Shown here: positions 17,231-25,893 of the stretch, in pieces
Layout of the letters: each line of letters opens with the position of its first letter
Numbering within the stretch: position 1 is the first letter of the stretch
Source of the DNA: BOG-908 sp963848205
Lineage (GTDB): Bacteria; Pseudomonadota; Alphaproteobacteria; Acetobacterales; Acetobacteraceae
Length of the DNA: 64,000 bases
Assembly (NCBI GenBank): GCA_963848205.1
Contig: CAWKCV010000003.1
Location: 1,240,001 to 1,304,000 of the forward strand
Direction of reading: 5' to 3'
The notes under the pieces: generated by a model
The model's database searches: none
What the model saw: only the letters and a program-made list of their open reading frames with translations
Told to the model about the DNA's origin: nothing
Made by a program: the position numbers and the translations under genes

Positions 17231-17992
17231 ATGCCCGCCACCCCCCACCACTTCCAAGGCGAAGCCCTCCTCCTGGACCCCGCCGGCGCCCTCGTCTGGC
17301 CGCGCGCCCGCCTGCTCGCCATCGCCGACCTGCACCTCGAAAAAGGCAGCGCCGCCGCCGCGCGCGGCCAACTCCTCCCGCCGTGGGACAGCGCGCTCAC
17401 CCTGGCCCGTCTCGCCGCCCTCATCGCCACCTACGCGCCGCTCACCATCGTCGCCGTCGGCGACAGCTTCCACGACGACCGCGCCGCCTCCCGCCTCGGC
17501 ACCGCCGACCTCGCAATCCTGCAATCCCTCACCGCCGAAGCCCGCTTCATCTGGGTCCGCGGCAACCACGACCCTTCCCCACCCGAAGGCCTGGAAGGCG
17601 AAAGCACCCCCGAACACACCACCCTCGGCATCACCTTCCGCCACGAAGCCCGCGCCGGCGCCACCGCGGAAATCTCCGGCCACTTCCACCCCAAAGCCCG
17701 CATCGCCACCCGCGCCGCCCTGGTCTCGCGCGCCTGCTTCATGGCCAGCCCGCACCGCATCATGCTGCCCTCCTTCGGCGCCTACACCGGCGGGCTCGAC
17801 GTGCTCCACCCCGCCATCGCCCGCCACTTCCCCCAGGGCGGCCACGCCCATCTGCTCGGCCAGAACCGCACCTTCTGTTTTGCCGTCCCCGCCCCCGACC
17901 AGGCCGACCCCGCACTCCCCCTCGCACCCTGTCCCGCGCCGCAGGCCACCCAACCGCTTGCCACCGCCGCCCCAAACCACAAATTTAACTGA
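17231..17992 (+). CDS. pdeM: Ligase-associated damage-response endonuclease PdeM
   Basis: A 253-aa calcineurin-like metallophosphoesterase. Metal-binding motifs appear in order: DLHLEKG (D33, H35), GDSFHDD, GNHD and GHFHP. PdeM belongs to the same repair locus type as Lhr; the two are normally adjacent, here 6.7 kb apart. The stop overlaps the photolyase start by one base (TGATG), so the two are probably translated together. The last about 35 residues are a low-complexity Pro/Ala tail. Confidence 0.85.
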   Translation: MPATPHHFQGEALLLDPAGALVWPRARLLAIADLHLEKGSAAAARGQLLPPWDSALTLARLAALIATYAPLTIVAVGDSFHDDRAASRLGTADLAILQSLTAEARFIWVRGNHDPSPPEGLEGESTPEHTTLGITFRHEARAGATAEISGHFHPKARIATRAALVSRACFMASPHRIMLPSFGAYTGGLDVLHPAIARHFPQGGHAHLLGQNRTFCFAVPAPDQADPALPLAPCPAPQATQPLATAAPNHKFN

Positions 17993-19429
17993 TGGCCTCC
18001 CCCATCCACATCGTCTGGTTCCGCCAGGACCTCCGCCTGCACGACCAGCCCGCCCTGCACGCCGCCACCACCGCCGGCGCGCGCATCCTCCCCCTCTACA
18101 TCCTCGACGACACCCCCCAGCCCTTCCCCCCCGGCGGCGCCTCGAAATGGTGGCTCCACCACAGCCTCCTCGACCTCGCCGCCAGCCTCGCCAAAGCCGG
18201 CGCGCCCCTCACGCTCCGCCGCGGCGACCCCGCCCGGATCATCCCCGAACTCGCCGAAGCGCTCGGCGCGGAAGGCGTCCACGCCGGCCACACCCACGAG
18301 CCCGCCTCCCGCGCCGCCAACGCGGCCATCGCCAAATCGCTCGAGGCCGCCGGCCGCACCCTGACCCTTCACCGCACCTCCACCCTCATCGACCCCGACC
18401 GCATCCGCAGCCAGACGAACACCGTCTACGGCATGTACACCCCCTTCGCCCGCACCGTCGAAGCGCTCGGCGACCCGCCGGAACCACTCCCCGCGCCACG
18501 CACGCTCCACCCCGCCCCCGCCACCCCCTCCGACCGGCTCGACGACTGGCACCTCCTGCCCACCCACCCGGACTGGTCCGCCGGCCTGCGCGACCTCTGG
18601 CACCCCGGCGAACACCACGCCCTCGCGCGCCTCAAAACCTTCACCACCACCGCCGTCTCCGCCTACGACAAGGGCCGCAACCTCCCCGGCGAGGACGGCA
18701 CCTCCATGCTCTCCCCCCACCTGCATTTCGGCGAACTCTCGCCGCGTACCGTCTGGCACGCGTCGGCGTCCGAGGCCGAAAGCGCCGGCCACCACACCTA
18801 CCGCCGCGAAATCATCTGGCGCGACTTCTCCGCCTACCTCCTCTGGCACCACCCCACTCTGCCCGAGAAACCGCTGCGCCCCGCCTTCGCCCATCTCGCC
18901 TTCCGCCACGACAAGCGCGAACTCCACGCCTGGCACCACGGCCGCACCGGCGTGCCCATCGTGGATGCAGGCATGCGCCAATTGTGGCAGACAGGCTGGA
19001 TGCACAACCGCGTCCGCATGATCGCCGCCTCCTTCCTGGTCAAACACCTGCTGCACGACTGGCGTGAAGGTGCCGCCTGGTTCTGGGACACGCTGGTGGA
19101 CGCCGACCTCGCCAGCAATGCCGCCAGCTGGCAATGGATCGCCGGCGCCGGCATCGACTCCCAGCCCTTCTTCCGCGTCTTCAACCCGGTCTCCCAGGGC
19201 CAGAAATTCGACGCCAACGGCGCCTATGTCCGCCGCTTCGTCCCCGAAATCGCCGCCCTGCCCGACCGCTACCTCCACGCCCCCTGGACCGCCCCCGCCG
19301 CCACCCTGGCCTCCGCCCGAAATCACCCTCGGCCGCACCTACCCCGAACCCATCGTGGACCTGGCGGACGCCCGCACCCGCGCGCTGGAAACCTACCGCC
19401 GCACCGTCCGCGAACAGGCGGCCGCGTGA
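17992..19429 (+). pseudogene. phrB: Deoxyribodipyrimidine photolyase, frame interrupted by one extra base
   Basis: A class I CPD photolyase, which repairs UV-made pyrimidine dimers using FADH- and blue light. It begins IHIVWFRQDLRLHDQPAL and includes the DNA/FAD-binding GMRQLWQTGWMHNRVRMI and the NAASWQWIAGAG segment. At 19316-19318 an extra C in a CCC run shifts the frame. The expected end (EITLGRTYPEPIVDLADARTR..) continues in the next frame to a TGA at 19427-19429. Read literally, the first frame runs into the downstream phosphatase. Either a sequencing error or a recent mutation losing about 35 C-terminal residues. Confidence 0.88.
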
Positions 19430-20133
19430 ACGTCCAAACCCAACCCCTGCCCACGACCACCCGCCTGCCCAACGATCGCCCGCTCCGCATCGTCGGCGAC
19501 GTCCACGGCGACCTGCGCGCGTTCGCCTTCGCCGCCGACACCGACCGCTTCGTCGTCCAGCTCGGCGACCTCATCGACAGCGGCCCCGACAGCGCCGGCG
19601 CGCTCCGCCTGATGTTCCGCCTCATCGACGAGAACCGCGGCCTCTTCCTCGTCGGCAACCACGACCGCAAACTCGGCCGCGCGCTCCGCGGCGAACGCGT
19701 CCGCGGCGGCCCCCAGCTCGAAGCCACCCTGGCCACCCTGGACCCCCCGCTCCGGGACCGCGCGCTCCACGAAGTCGGCCGCGCCCCCGCCTGGATCCTC
19801 ACCGAGCGCCGCTTCTTCGTCCACGCCGCCTTCCACACCGGCATGCTCGCCAACCCGCCCCCCGACCCGCTCGGCCCCGTCGACCCCCTCCTGTCCCGCG
19901 CCCTCTTCGGCGAAACCACCGGCCGCACCCAGCCCGACGGCTTCCCCGAACGCCTCCTCCGCTGGGTCAACCACATCCCCCCAGGCATGACCGTCTATGT
20001 CGGCCACGACCAACGCAGCCGAGACGGCCGCCCCTGGCACACCACCGGCGACAACGGCGGCACCGCCATCTTCCTCGACACCGGCGCCGGCAAAGGCGGC
20101 CACCTCTCCTGGATCGACCTCGACCCCCTCTGA
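19426..20133 (+). CDS. Metallophosphoesterase of the diadenosine-tetraphosphatase/PPP-like group
   Basis: A 235-aa protein starting at a GTG that overlaps the restored photolyase stop (GTGA). Calcineurin-type motifs: GDVHGD (residues 24-29), GDLIDSG (47-53), GNHD (77-80) and a late YVGHD. It resembles small bacterial serine/threonine-type or ApaH-like phosphatases; the substrate is not evident. Overlap with phrB, itself overlapping pdeM, points to one three-gene operon. Confidence 0.8.
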   Translation: MNVQTQPLPTTTRLPNDRPLRIVGDVHGDLRAFAFAADTDRFVVQLGDLIDSGPDSAGALRLMFRLIDENRGLFLVGNHDRKLGRALRGERVRGGPQLEATLATLDPPLRDRALHEVGRAPAWILTERRFFVHAAFHTGMLANPPPDPLGPVDPLLSRALFGETTGRTQPDGFPERLLRWVNHIPPGMTVYVGHDQRSRDGRPWHTTGDNGGTAIFLDTGAGKGGHLSWIDLDPL

Positions 20134-20134
20134 C

Positions 20135-20172
20135 CGTCATCGCGAGCGCAGCGAAGCAACCCAGGAGCTCCA
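20135..20172. repeat. CATTGCGAG-type dispersed repeat
   Basis: CGTCATCGCGAGCGCAGCGAAGCAACCCAGGAG, two bases after the phosphatase stop codon. Confidence 0.7.
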
Positions 20173-20246
20173 CCATCGCACCGCAATCGCCACCCAAAAA
20201 CCCCTAACGCCCACCCCACCCCATCCATGCTAAACCCCACCCCACC

Positions 20247-21989
20247 ATGCGCCCCGTCCTCACCTTCCTCGCCCGACAATGGCGCCGCCAACCCGCAATC
20301 TCCGCCCTCACCCTCGGCGGCATGGCAGTCGCCACCTTCGCCGACATCCTGACCCCCATCTACGCCGGCCGCCTCGTCGACGCCGTCGCCAGCCACACCA
20401 CCCAGGCTGCCATCCACGCCGTTCTCGCCATCGGCGCGCTGGGCATCGCCATGCTCGCCATCCGCCAGCTCGCCCTCTGGGCCATCGTCCAGCTGACCCT
20501 GCGCATGATGACCGACATCAAGGCCGAAGCCTTCGCCCGCATCCAGTCCTTCTCGGCCGCCTGGCACGCCGAAAGCTTCGCCGGCGCCACCACCCGCCAG
20601 GTCCTGCGCGGCGCCGGCGCCGTCGACATGCTCAACGACGTCATCGCCTTCTCCCTCGTCCCCTGCCTCGTCGTCCTCGCAGGCAGCGCCCTCCTCCTCG
20701 GCCTGCAATGGCCCGCCATGGGTGCCGCCATCACCATCGGCAGCGCCGCCTATATCGCGCTCACCGTCACCCTCTCCGCCCGCTGGGTCGCCCCGGCCGC
20801 CGACCTCTCCAACGCCTGGGACACCCGCGTCTCCGCGGCCCTCGCCGACGCCATCACCTGCAACCCCGCTGTCAAAGCCTTTGGCGCCGAAGACCGCGAA
20901 TCTGCCCGTCTCGACACCACGCTCGCCAAATGGGCCCGCCGCACGGACCGTACCTGGATGCGCGGCATCGCCAGCTTCTCAGCCCAGGGCGCCGCGCTGC
21001 TCGCCCTCCAGCTCCTCATCATCGGCACCATCCTCTTCCTCTGGCTGCACGGCCGCGCCAGCCCGGGCGGCGTCGCCACCGTGCTCACCATGTATTTCGT
21101 CCTGCACGGCTACCTGCGGAACATGGGCCAGACCGTCCGCGAGATGCAGCGCGGCATCAACGACCTCACCGAACTCGTCGCCCTCCACAACCAGCCCATC
21201 ACGGTGGCCGACCCGCCCGCCGCCCCCGCCCTGAACCTCACCGAAGGCGCCATCGCGTTCGACCGCGTCACCTTCGCCTACGGCACCAACCCGCCGCTCT
21301 TCCGCGACCTCTCGCTCACCATCCGCGCCGGCGAACATGTCGGCCTCGTCGGCCGCTCAGGCTCGGGCAAATCCACCTTCGTCCGCCTGCTCCAGCGCCT
21401 GTCCGACGTGCAATCCGGCGAAATCCGCATCGACGGCCAGAACATCGCCGCCATCACCCAGCGCAGCCTGCGCCAGTCCATCGCCATCGTCCCGCAAGAC
21501 CCCGCCCTGTTCCACCGCACGCTCGCCGAAAACATCGCCTACGGCCGCCCCGGCGCCACCCAAGCCGCCATCGAACAGGCCGCCCGCCTCGCCCACGCCC
21601 ATGCCTTCATCGCCGCTCAACCCAAAGGCTACGCAACCCTCGTCGGCGAACGCGGCATCAAGCTCTCCGGCGGCGAACGCCAGCGCGTCGCCATCGCCCG
21701 CGCCTTCCTCGCCGACAGCCCCATCCTCGTCCTCGACGAAGCCACCTCCAGCCTCGACAGCGAAAGCGAAGCCGCCATCCAGGACGCCCTCGGCCGCCTC
21801 ATCGCCGGCCGCACCGCCATCATCATCGCCCACCGCCTCTCCACCATCCGTGCGATGGACCGCATCCTCGTCTTCGATGCCGGCCGCCTGGCCGAACAAG
21901 GCACCCACGACGCCCTCCTCGCCCACCCCAACAGCCTCTACGCCCGCCTCTTCGAACGCCAATCCAGCGGGCTCTCCCGCGCCGCATGA
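20247..21989 (+). CDS. ABC exporter, fused permease and ATPase
   Basis: A 580-aa half-transporter. An N-terminal membrane domain with about six helices (residues 20-300) is followed by a nucleotide-binding domain with Walker A GRSGSGKST (369-377), signature LSGGE (473-477), Walker B ILVLDE (493-498) and the H-loop AHRLST. It should act as a homodimer exporting a lipid, peptide or small molecule. Substrate unknown; the downstream WcbI-like gene hints at envelope polysaccharide but is separated by a repeat. Confidence 0.88.
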   Translation: MRPVLTFLARQWRRQPAISALTLGGMAVATFADILTPIYAGRLVDAVASHTTQAAIHAVLAIGALGIAMLAIRQLALWAIVQLTLRMMTDIKAEAFARIQSFSAAWHAESFAGATTRQVLRGAGAVDMLNDVIAFSLVPCLVVLAGSALLLGLQWPAMGAAITIGSAAYIALTVTLSARWVAPAADLSNAWDTRVSAALADAITCNPAVKAFGAEDRESARLDTTLAKWARRTDRTWMRGIASFSAQGAALLALQLLIIGTILFLWLHGRASPGGVATVLTMYFVLHGYLRNMGQTVREMQRGINDLTELVALHNQPITVADPPAAPALNLTEGAIAFDRVTFAYGTNPPLFRDLSLTIRAGEHVGLVGRSGSGKSTFVRLLQRLSDVQSGEIRIDGQNIAAITQRSLRQSIAIVPQDPALFHRTLAENIAYGRPGATQAAIEQAARLAHAHAFIAAQPKGYATLVGERGIKLSGGERQRVAIARAFLADSPILVLDEATSSLDSESEAAIQDALGRLIAGRTAIIIAHRLSTIRAMDRILVFDAGRLAEQGTHDALLAHPNSLYARLFERQSSGLSRAA

Positions 21990-22007
21990 CCCACCACCAC
22001 CCAAACG

Positions 22008-22042
22008 GTCATCGCGAGCCCCTGCGAAGCAACCCAGGGGCC
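22008..22042. repeat. CATTGCGAG-type dispersed repeat
   Basis: GTCATCGCGAGCCCCTGCGAAGCAACCCAGGGGCC between the ABC exporter and the WcbI-like gene. Confidence 0.7.
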
Positions 22043-22092
22043 GCAAAGCGCCCGCCCACCGCATCGCCCACAGCCAGCCAGGCCCGCCTCCG

Positions 22093-23373
22093 ATGAACAT
22101 CGTCCTCTACGGCAACTGCCAACTCGTCGCCCTGCACCACGCCTACAACTGCTTCGTCACCCCCCACACCCGCGACACCCTCACCCTCATCAACCCACGC
22201 GCCAAACTCACACCCGCCGAACACCAACACTTCCAACAAGCCGACCTCGTCATCGACCAGGTCACCGACCACGAATGGCCCGCCGCCTTCGACGTCTCGA
22301 CCGTGTCCGCGCGACGCATCCGCGTCCCCGCCGTCGGAACCCCCTTCCTCTGGCCCTGGACCGGCACACCCCACCCGCAAAGCGTCGAGCGCTATGCCGG
22401 CTATCACCCCTTCCGCGCGGAAATGAACGACACCTGGATCCTGCGCGCCATGAAAGCCGGCGCCAGCCCCGAACAAGCCGTCGCCGACTACATCGCCCTC
22501 GACGCACCCGCCGCCGGCCATGTCGATCGCCGTTATGAAATCGAAATGGACCGCCAGCGCACCCGCGACGCCGCCACCGGCTTCAACGCCGCCCCCATCA
22601 TCGAAGCGCATTTCCGCACCGAACACCTCTTCCTCACCCCCTACCATTTCGGCCTACGCCTCGGCCGCTACATGGCGGAAACCACCTTCGAGGCCGTCGG
22701 CGTCCCGTCCCACTGCATGGACCGCATGCGCCGCCACATGACCACCGGCTTCGCGCTGCCCTTCGAACTCCCCGTCCACCCCGCCATCGCCCGCCACTTC
22801 AACCTCACCTGGGCCGGCGAACACACACGCTACCGCTTCTTCCAGGAAGGCCTGCTCACCTTCGCCCAATACGTCGCACGCGTCGCAAACTGCGAAGCCT
22901 ACCCCGAACTCGCCGATGCCATCGTCGCCGCCAACCGCCAGGCGCCCGGGGCGGCCGAACAGATGCAGGCCCAATACGAACGCGTCGCAAACGCCCCCTA
23001 CCCGACCCCTTGGGCGCACCGCGCCATGGGCGTCGTCCGGATGAACCAGAACCGGCTGGAAGAAGCCGAACGTCTCCTGCGCGCAGCGCTCGCCGAACAC
23101 GAAGACAACGCCTTTTGGGGCAGCCTCGCCGAATGCCTGCGCCGCGCCGACCGCCTCCCCGAAGCCGTCGACGCAATGTCGCGCGAAGCCGCCCGCATGG
23201 CCTACCACGCCCCAACCCGCTTCACCTTCGCCCTCCTCCTCGCCCGCGCCGGCCGCCCGGCCGACGCCATCCGCGAAGTGGAGATGGCCATCGAGCTCGC
23301 GCCCGGCGCTCAGCAATACCGGGTGTTTCGCGACAAGATGGAGACGGAAAGCAGGAAAGCAGTTCTTTCTTGA
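22093..23373 (+). CDS. WcbI-like polysaccharide biosynthesis protein with C-terminal TPR region
   Basis: A 426-aa protein from the ATG at 22093; the upstream open frame is a shadow of the ABC gene. Residues 1-240 resemble WcbI, a capsule acetyltransferase-type protein, with the typical opening IVLYGNCQLVALHHA and later FLTPYHFGLRLGRYMAE. Residues about 300-415 form tetratricopeptide-like helices (AHRAMGVVRMNQNRLEEAERLLRAAL). The last five residues and the stop codon are supplied by a hairpin repeat. A role in surface polysaccharide is inferred. Confidence 0.7.
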   Translation: MNIVLYGNCQLVALHHAYNCFVTPHTRDTLTLINPRAKLTPAEHQHFQQADLVIDQVTDHEWPAAFDVSTVSARRIRVPAVGTPFLWPWTGTPHPQSVERYAGYHPFRAEMNDTWILRAMKAGASPEQAVADYIALDAPAAGHVDRRYEIEMDRQRTRDAATGFNAAPIIEAHFRTEHLFLTPYHFGLRLGRYMAETTFEAVGVPSHCMDRMRRHMTTGFALPFELPVHPAIARHFNLTWAGEHTRYRFFQEGLLTFAQYVARVANCEAYPELADAIVAANRQAPGAAEQMQAQYERVANAPYPTPWAHRAMGVVRMNQNRLEEAERLLRAALAEHEDNAFWGSLAECLRRADRLPEAVDAMSREAARMAYHAPTRFTFALLLARAGRPADAIREVEMAIELAPGAQQYRVFRDKMETESRKAVLS

Positions 23374-23396
23374 AAGAAAGAACCAAAGAACTTTGG
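23354..23396 (+). repeat. Hairpin repeat, subfamily C, forward
   Basis: Core GTTCTTTC-TT-GAAAGAAC, a third matched end pair. The stop codon of the preceding gene lies inside the element. Confidence 0.85.
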
Positions 23397-23446
23397 ATTT
23401 TGGCTGGTGGCGAAAGTGACTTCTCAGATTTTGGTTTGTTTGCGTA

Positions 23447-23875
23447 ATGGCTGGGCTGCTATTCGGTTTTCTGGCCTGGTTCGCAGCGTGCCTGTCGTTC
23501 GTTCTGCCACCGGTGCGCAAACGACCAAGTCTTGCATGCTTGGCAGGCTTGATAGCAGGCTTCGCCGGTCTGTTTCTGCTTCTATCGACTTTCTTCACCT
23601 CCCCAGGACCGTCCTACGGCGTCCCAATTCCAGTGTTGGAGACCGTCGGCATAATAGCCGGAGCCATCCTCGGCAGCCGGCGCCGTGCCAGACAAACTAG
23701 CCCAACGCCTCCGGACTCATCTCCGCACTTGCCAGAAACGCCGCCGCCCGCGCCCGCATCGCCGCCACACGCCCCGCATCCATCCGCCCCAGCGTCTTCA
23801 TCGGCATCGCCAACCTTATGTTCCCCGCCAGCGCCTTTTCATGCCGCGCAAAGAAATCCCAATACAGATAATTGA
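23447..23875 (+). CDS. Small membrane protein, possible
   Basis: A 142-aa frame with three hydrophobic stretches (about residues 4-22, 28-50 and 60-78). Its base composition is less GC-biased than its neighbours. After residue 83 it runs antisense through the end of the photolyase gene and becomes Pro/Ser-rich, so the true end may be earlier: a one-base change would let it stop at the TAG at 23698-23700. Not recognised. Confidence 0.4.
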   Translation: MAGLLFGFLAWFAACLSFVLPPVRKRPSLACLAGLIAGFAGLFLLLSTFFTSPGPSYGVPIPVLETVGIIAGAILGSRRRARQTSPTPPDSSPHLPETPPPAPASPPHAPHPSAPASSSASPTLCSPPAPFHAAQRNPNTDN

Positions 23876-25247
23876 ACGGGCAAGCATTCTCTCCCACCGC
23901 ATCCTTCACGTCATACGAACACCCCCGGCAATAATCGCTCATCCGGTTGATATACGCGCCCGACGCCGCATACGGCTTGGACCCCATGATCCCGCCATCG
24001 GCAAACAATGCCATCCCGCGCACGTTGGGCATCTCCACCCACTCATACGCATCCGCATAAACAATCAGATACCACTCATCGACCGCATCCGGATCGAGCC
24101 CCGCCAGCAACGCGAAGTTTCCCGTAATCATCAAACGCTGAATATGATGCGCATAGGCATGGGCCACCGTATCGCCGATCGCCTGCTTCATGCAGTTCAT
24201 CCGCGTCTCGCCTGACCAGTAGAACCACGGCAGCCTGCGTGTCGCCCCCAAACCGTTCTTCTCGCCGTAGGCCGGCATGTTCATCCAGTAGATGCCGCGC
24301 ACATACTCGCGCCACCCCAATATCTGCCGAACAAATCCCTCCACCGCATTCAGCGGCGCCGCCCCGCGCCGATACGCCGCCTCCGCCGCCTCGCAGATCT
24401 CGCGTGCCTGCAACAGCCCCAAATTCAACGACGTCGAGACCAGCGCATGAAACAGCACCGGCTCCCCCGTCTTCATCGCATCCTGAAACGCCCCGAACCG
24501 CGCCAGCCGATGCTCGACGAAATCCGCCAACGCCACATGCGCCTGCGCGGACGTCACCGGCAAAGCGAAATCCCCAGCCGCGCCCACATGCTCCCCGAAC
24601 CGCCGCTCCACCAACGCAATCACATCCCGCGTCACCGCATCGGGCGCAAACCGCGGCACCGCCGGCCCCGCCACACCTTTCGGCAACCGCCCCCGGTTCT
24701 CCACATCGTAATTCCACGCACCACCCGCCGGCGCGCCATCATCCATCAGGAACCCGTGCTTCTTGCGCATTTCCCGATAGAAGAACTCCATCCGCAACCC
24801 GCGCCGCCCGCGCGCGTAAGCGATAAACTCCTGTATCCGGCAGAAGAAACGGAGATCATCCCGTATCTCCACCTCTATTCCGGCCGCCTCCTGCCAGTGC
24901 CGCATATCCTCGGCCAGCCGCCACTCCCCCGGCTCCGTCGCCACCGCGCGCCCGGGCTTATGCCGCGCAGCAGCACGCAAAAACTCGCCGCGCAACGAAT
25001 GCGTGTTGCCCGGATCGTCCAGTTCGATGTAATCCACCGTCACGCCACGCGCCCGCAACGCGGCGGCAAAATGCCGCATGCCGGAGAGCACCAACACGAT
25101 CTTCTTCGCATGGTGCCGCACGTAAGTGCACTCATCGAGCACCTCCGCCATCAACACCACGTCCCGCGCAGCGTCGAGCCCCTCGAGCGACGCTATGGTG
25201 TCGGTAAGCTGGTCGCCCAGAACAACCCTAAGTGCACCACCAGTCAT
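23697..25247 (-). CDS. FeS-containing bacterial cryptochrome/(6-4) photolyase
   Basis: A 516-aa protein of the FeS-BCP group, whose members repair (6-4) photoproducts with FAD, a lumazine antenna and a [4Fe-4S] cluster. The N-terminal antenna-binding domain opens with LRVVLGDQL. Four Cys (352, 440, 443, 456; RMNC and YCRGC..ACPFN) have exactly the spacing of the cluster ligands of Agrobacterium PhrB, offset by two residues. It is transcribed divergently from sixA with a hairpin repeat between. With the gene at 17992, it gives two different light-dependent repair enzymes in one window. Confidence 0.92.
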   Translation of the reverse strand: MTGGALRVVLGDQLTDTIASLEGLDAARDVVLMAEVLDECTYVRHHAKKIVLVLSGMRHFAAALRARGVTVDYIELDDPGNTHSLRGEFLRAAARHKPGRAVATEPGEWRLAEDMRHWQEAAGIEVEIRDDLRFFCRIQEFIAYARGRRGLRMEFFYREMRKKHGFLMDDGAPAGGAWNYDVENRGRLPKGVAGPAVPRFAPDAVTRDVIALVERRFGEHVGAAGDFALPVTSAQAHVALADFVEHRLARFGAFQDAMKTGEPVLFHALVSTSLNLGLLQAREICEAAEAAYRRGAAPLNAVEGFVRQILGWREYVRGIYWMNMPAYGEKNGLGATRRLPWFYWSGETRMNCMKQAIGDTVAHAYAHHIQRLMITGNFALLAGLDPDAVDEWYLIVYADAYEWVEMPNVRGMALFADGGIMGSKPYAASGAYINRMSDYCRGCSYDVKDAVGENACPFNYLYWDFFARHEKALAGNIRLAMPMKTLGRMDAGRVAAMRARAAAFLASAEMSPEALG

Positions 25248-25265
25248 TCCCGTGCATACTCCCCA

Positions 25266-25315
25266 AAAGCCAAGAGTTTTTTGGTCCTTTTTCTCAGAAA
25301 CGGACTACCTTCTTC
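25266..25315 (-). repeat. Hairpin repeat, subfamily A, reverse
   Basis: AGAGTTTTTTGGTCC, a core with two mismatches, and GGACTACCTTCTT. It ends 15 bp before the sixA ATG. Confidence 0.78.
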
Positions 25316-25330
25316 CCACCGGGATGCCCC

Positions 25331-25874
25331 ATGCGCCAACTCCTCCTCCTCCGACACGCCAAATCCAGCCACGAAATTCCCGCCCAGGACGACCATGCCC
25401 GCCCGCTGAATCGCCCGCGGCCAGGCCGACGCCCGCAACATGCGCCAGGTCATCCGCACCACCCGCCTCATCCCCGACGTCATCCTCGTCTCCTCGGCCA
25501 GACGCACCCGCCAGACCCTCGAAGCGCTCGATCCGTGGGACGAGACGCCGATCATCGAGATGATGGACGATCTCTATCTCGCCACCCCCGCCCAGATCCT
25601 GCGCGTCGCCGCCACCGTCACCGACACCGTGCGCAGCCTGATGATCGTCGGCCACAACCCCGGTCTGCACGAGCTTGCAATGACCCTCGCCGGCGCTCAT
25701 GGTGTGTCATCGAACGGTCACAATACCGGCGAGCTCTCCGAAGGTTTCCCCGCCGGCGCGTTGGCCGAGTTCACCATCGCCCAAAGCTGGCGCGATCTCG
25801 GCGCGAACGGCTCCGACGGCAGCGCCCGTCTCACCCGCTTCATCCGCCCACGAGAGCTCACGCCGGAAGAATAA
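25331..25874 (+). pseudogene. sixA: Phosphohistidine phosphatase SixA, frame interrupted by one extra base
   Basis: The N-terminus MRQLLLLRHAKSS carries the RHG/RHA catalytic histidine of the histidine-phosphatase superfamily. After DDHARPLN the frame breaks at about 25411-25412: one extra base. The expected continuation ARGQADARNMRQVIRTTRL, then SSARRTRQTLEAL and IVGHNPGLHEL (second catalytic His), lies in the next frame and ends at 25874. With one base removed it is a complete SixA of about 180 aa. Sequencing error and real inactivation both fit. Confidence 0.85.
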
Positions 25875-25893
25875 GCCCGCCAGGAGGCCCAAG

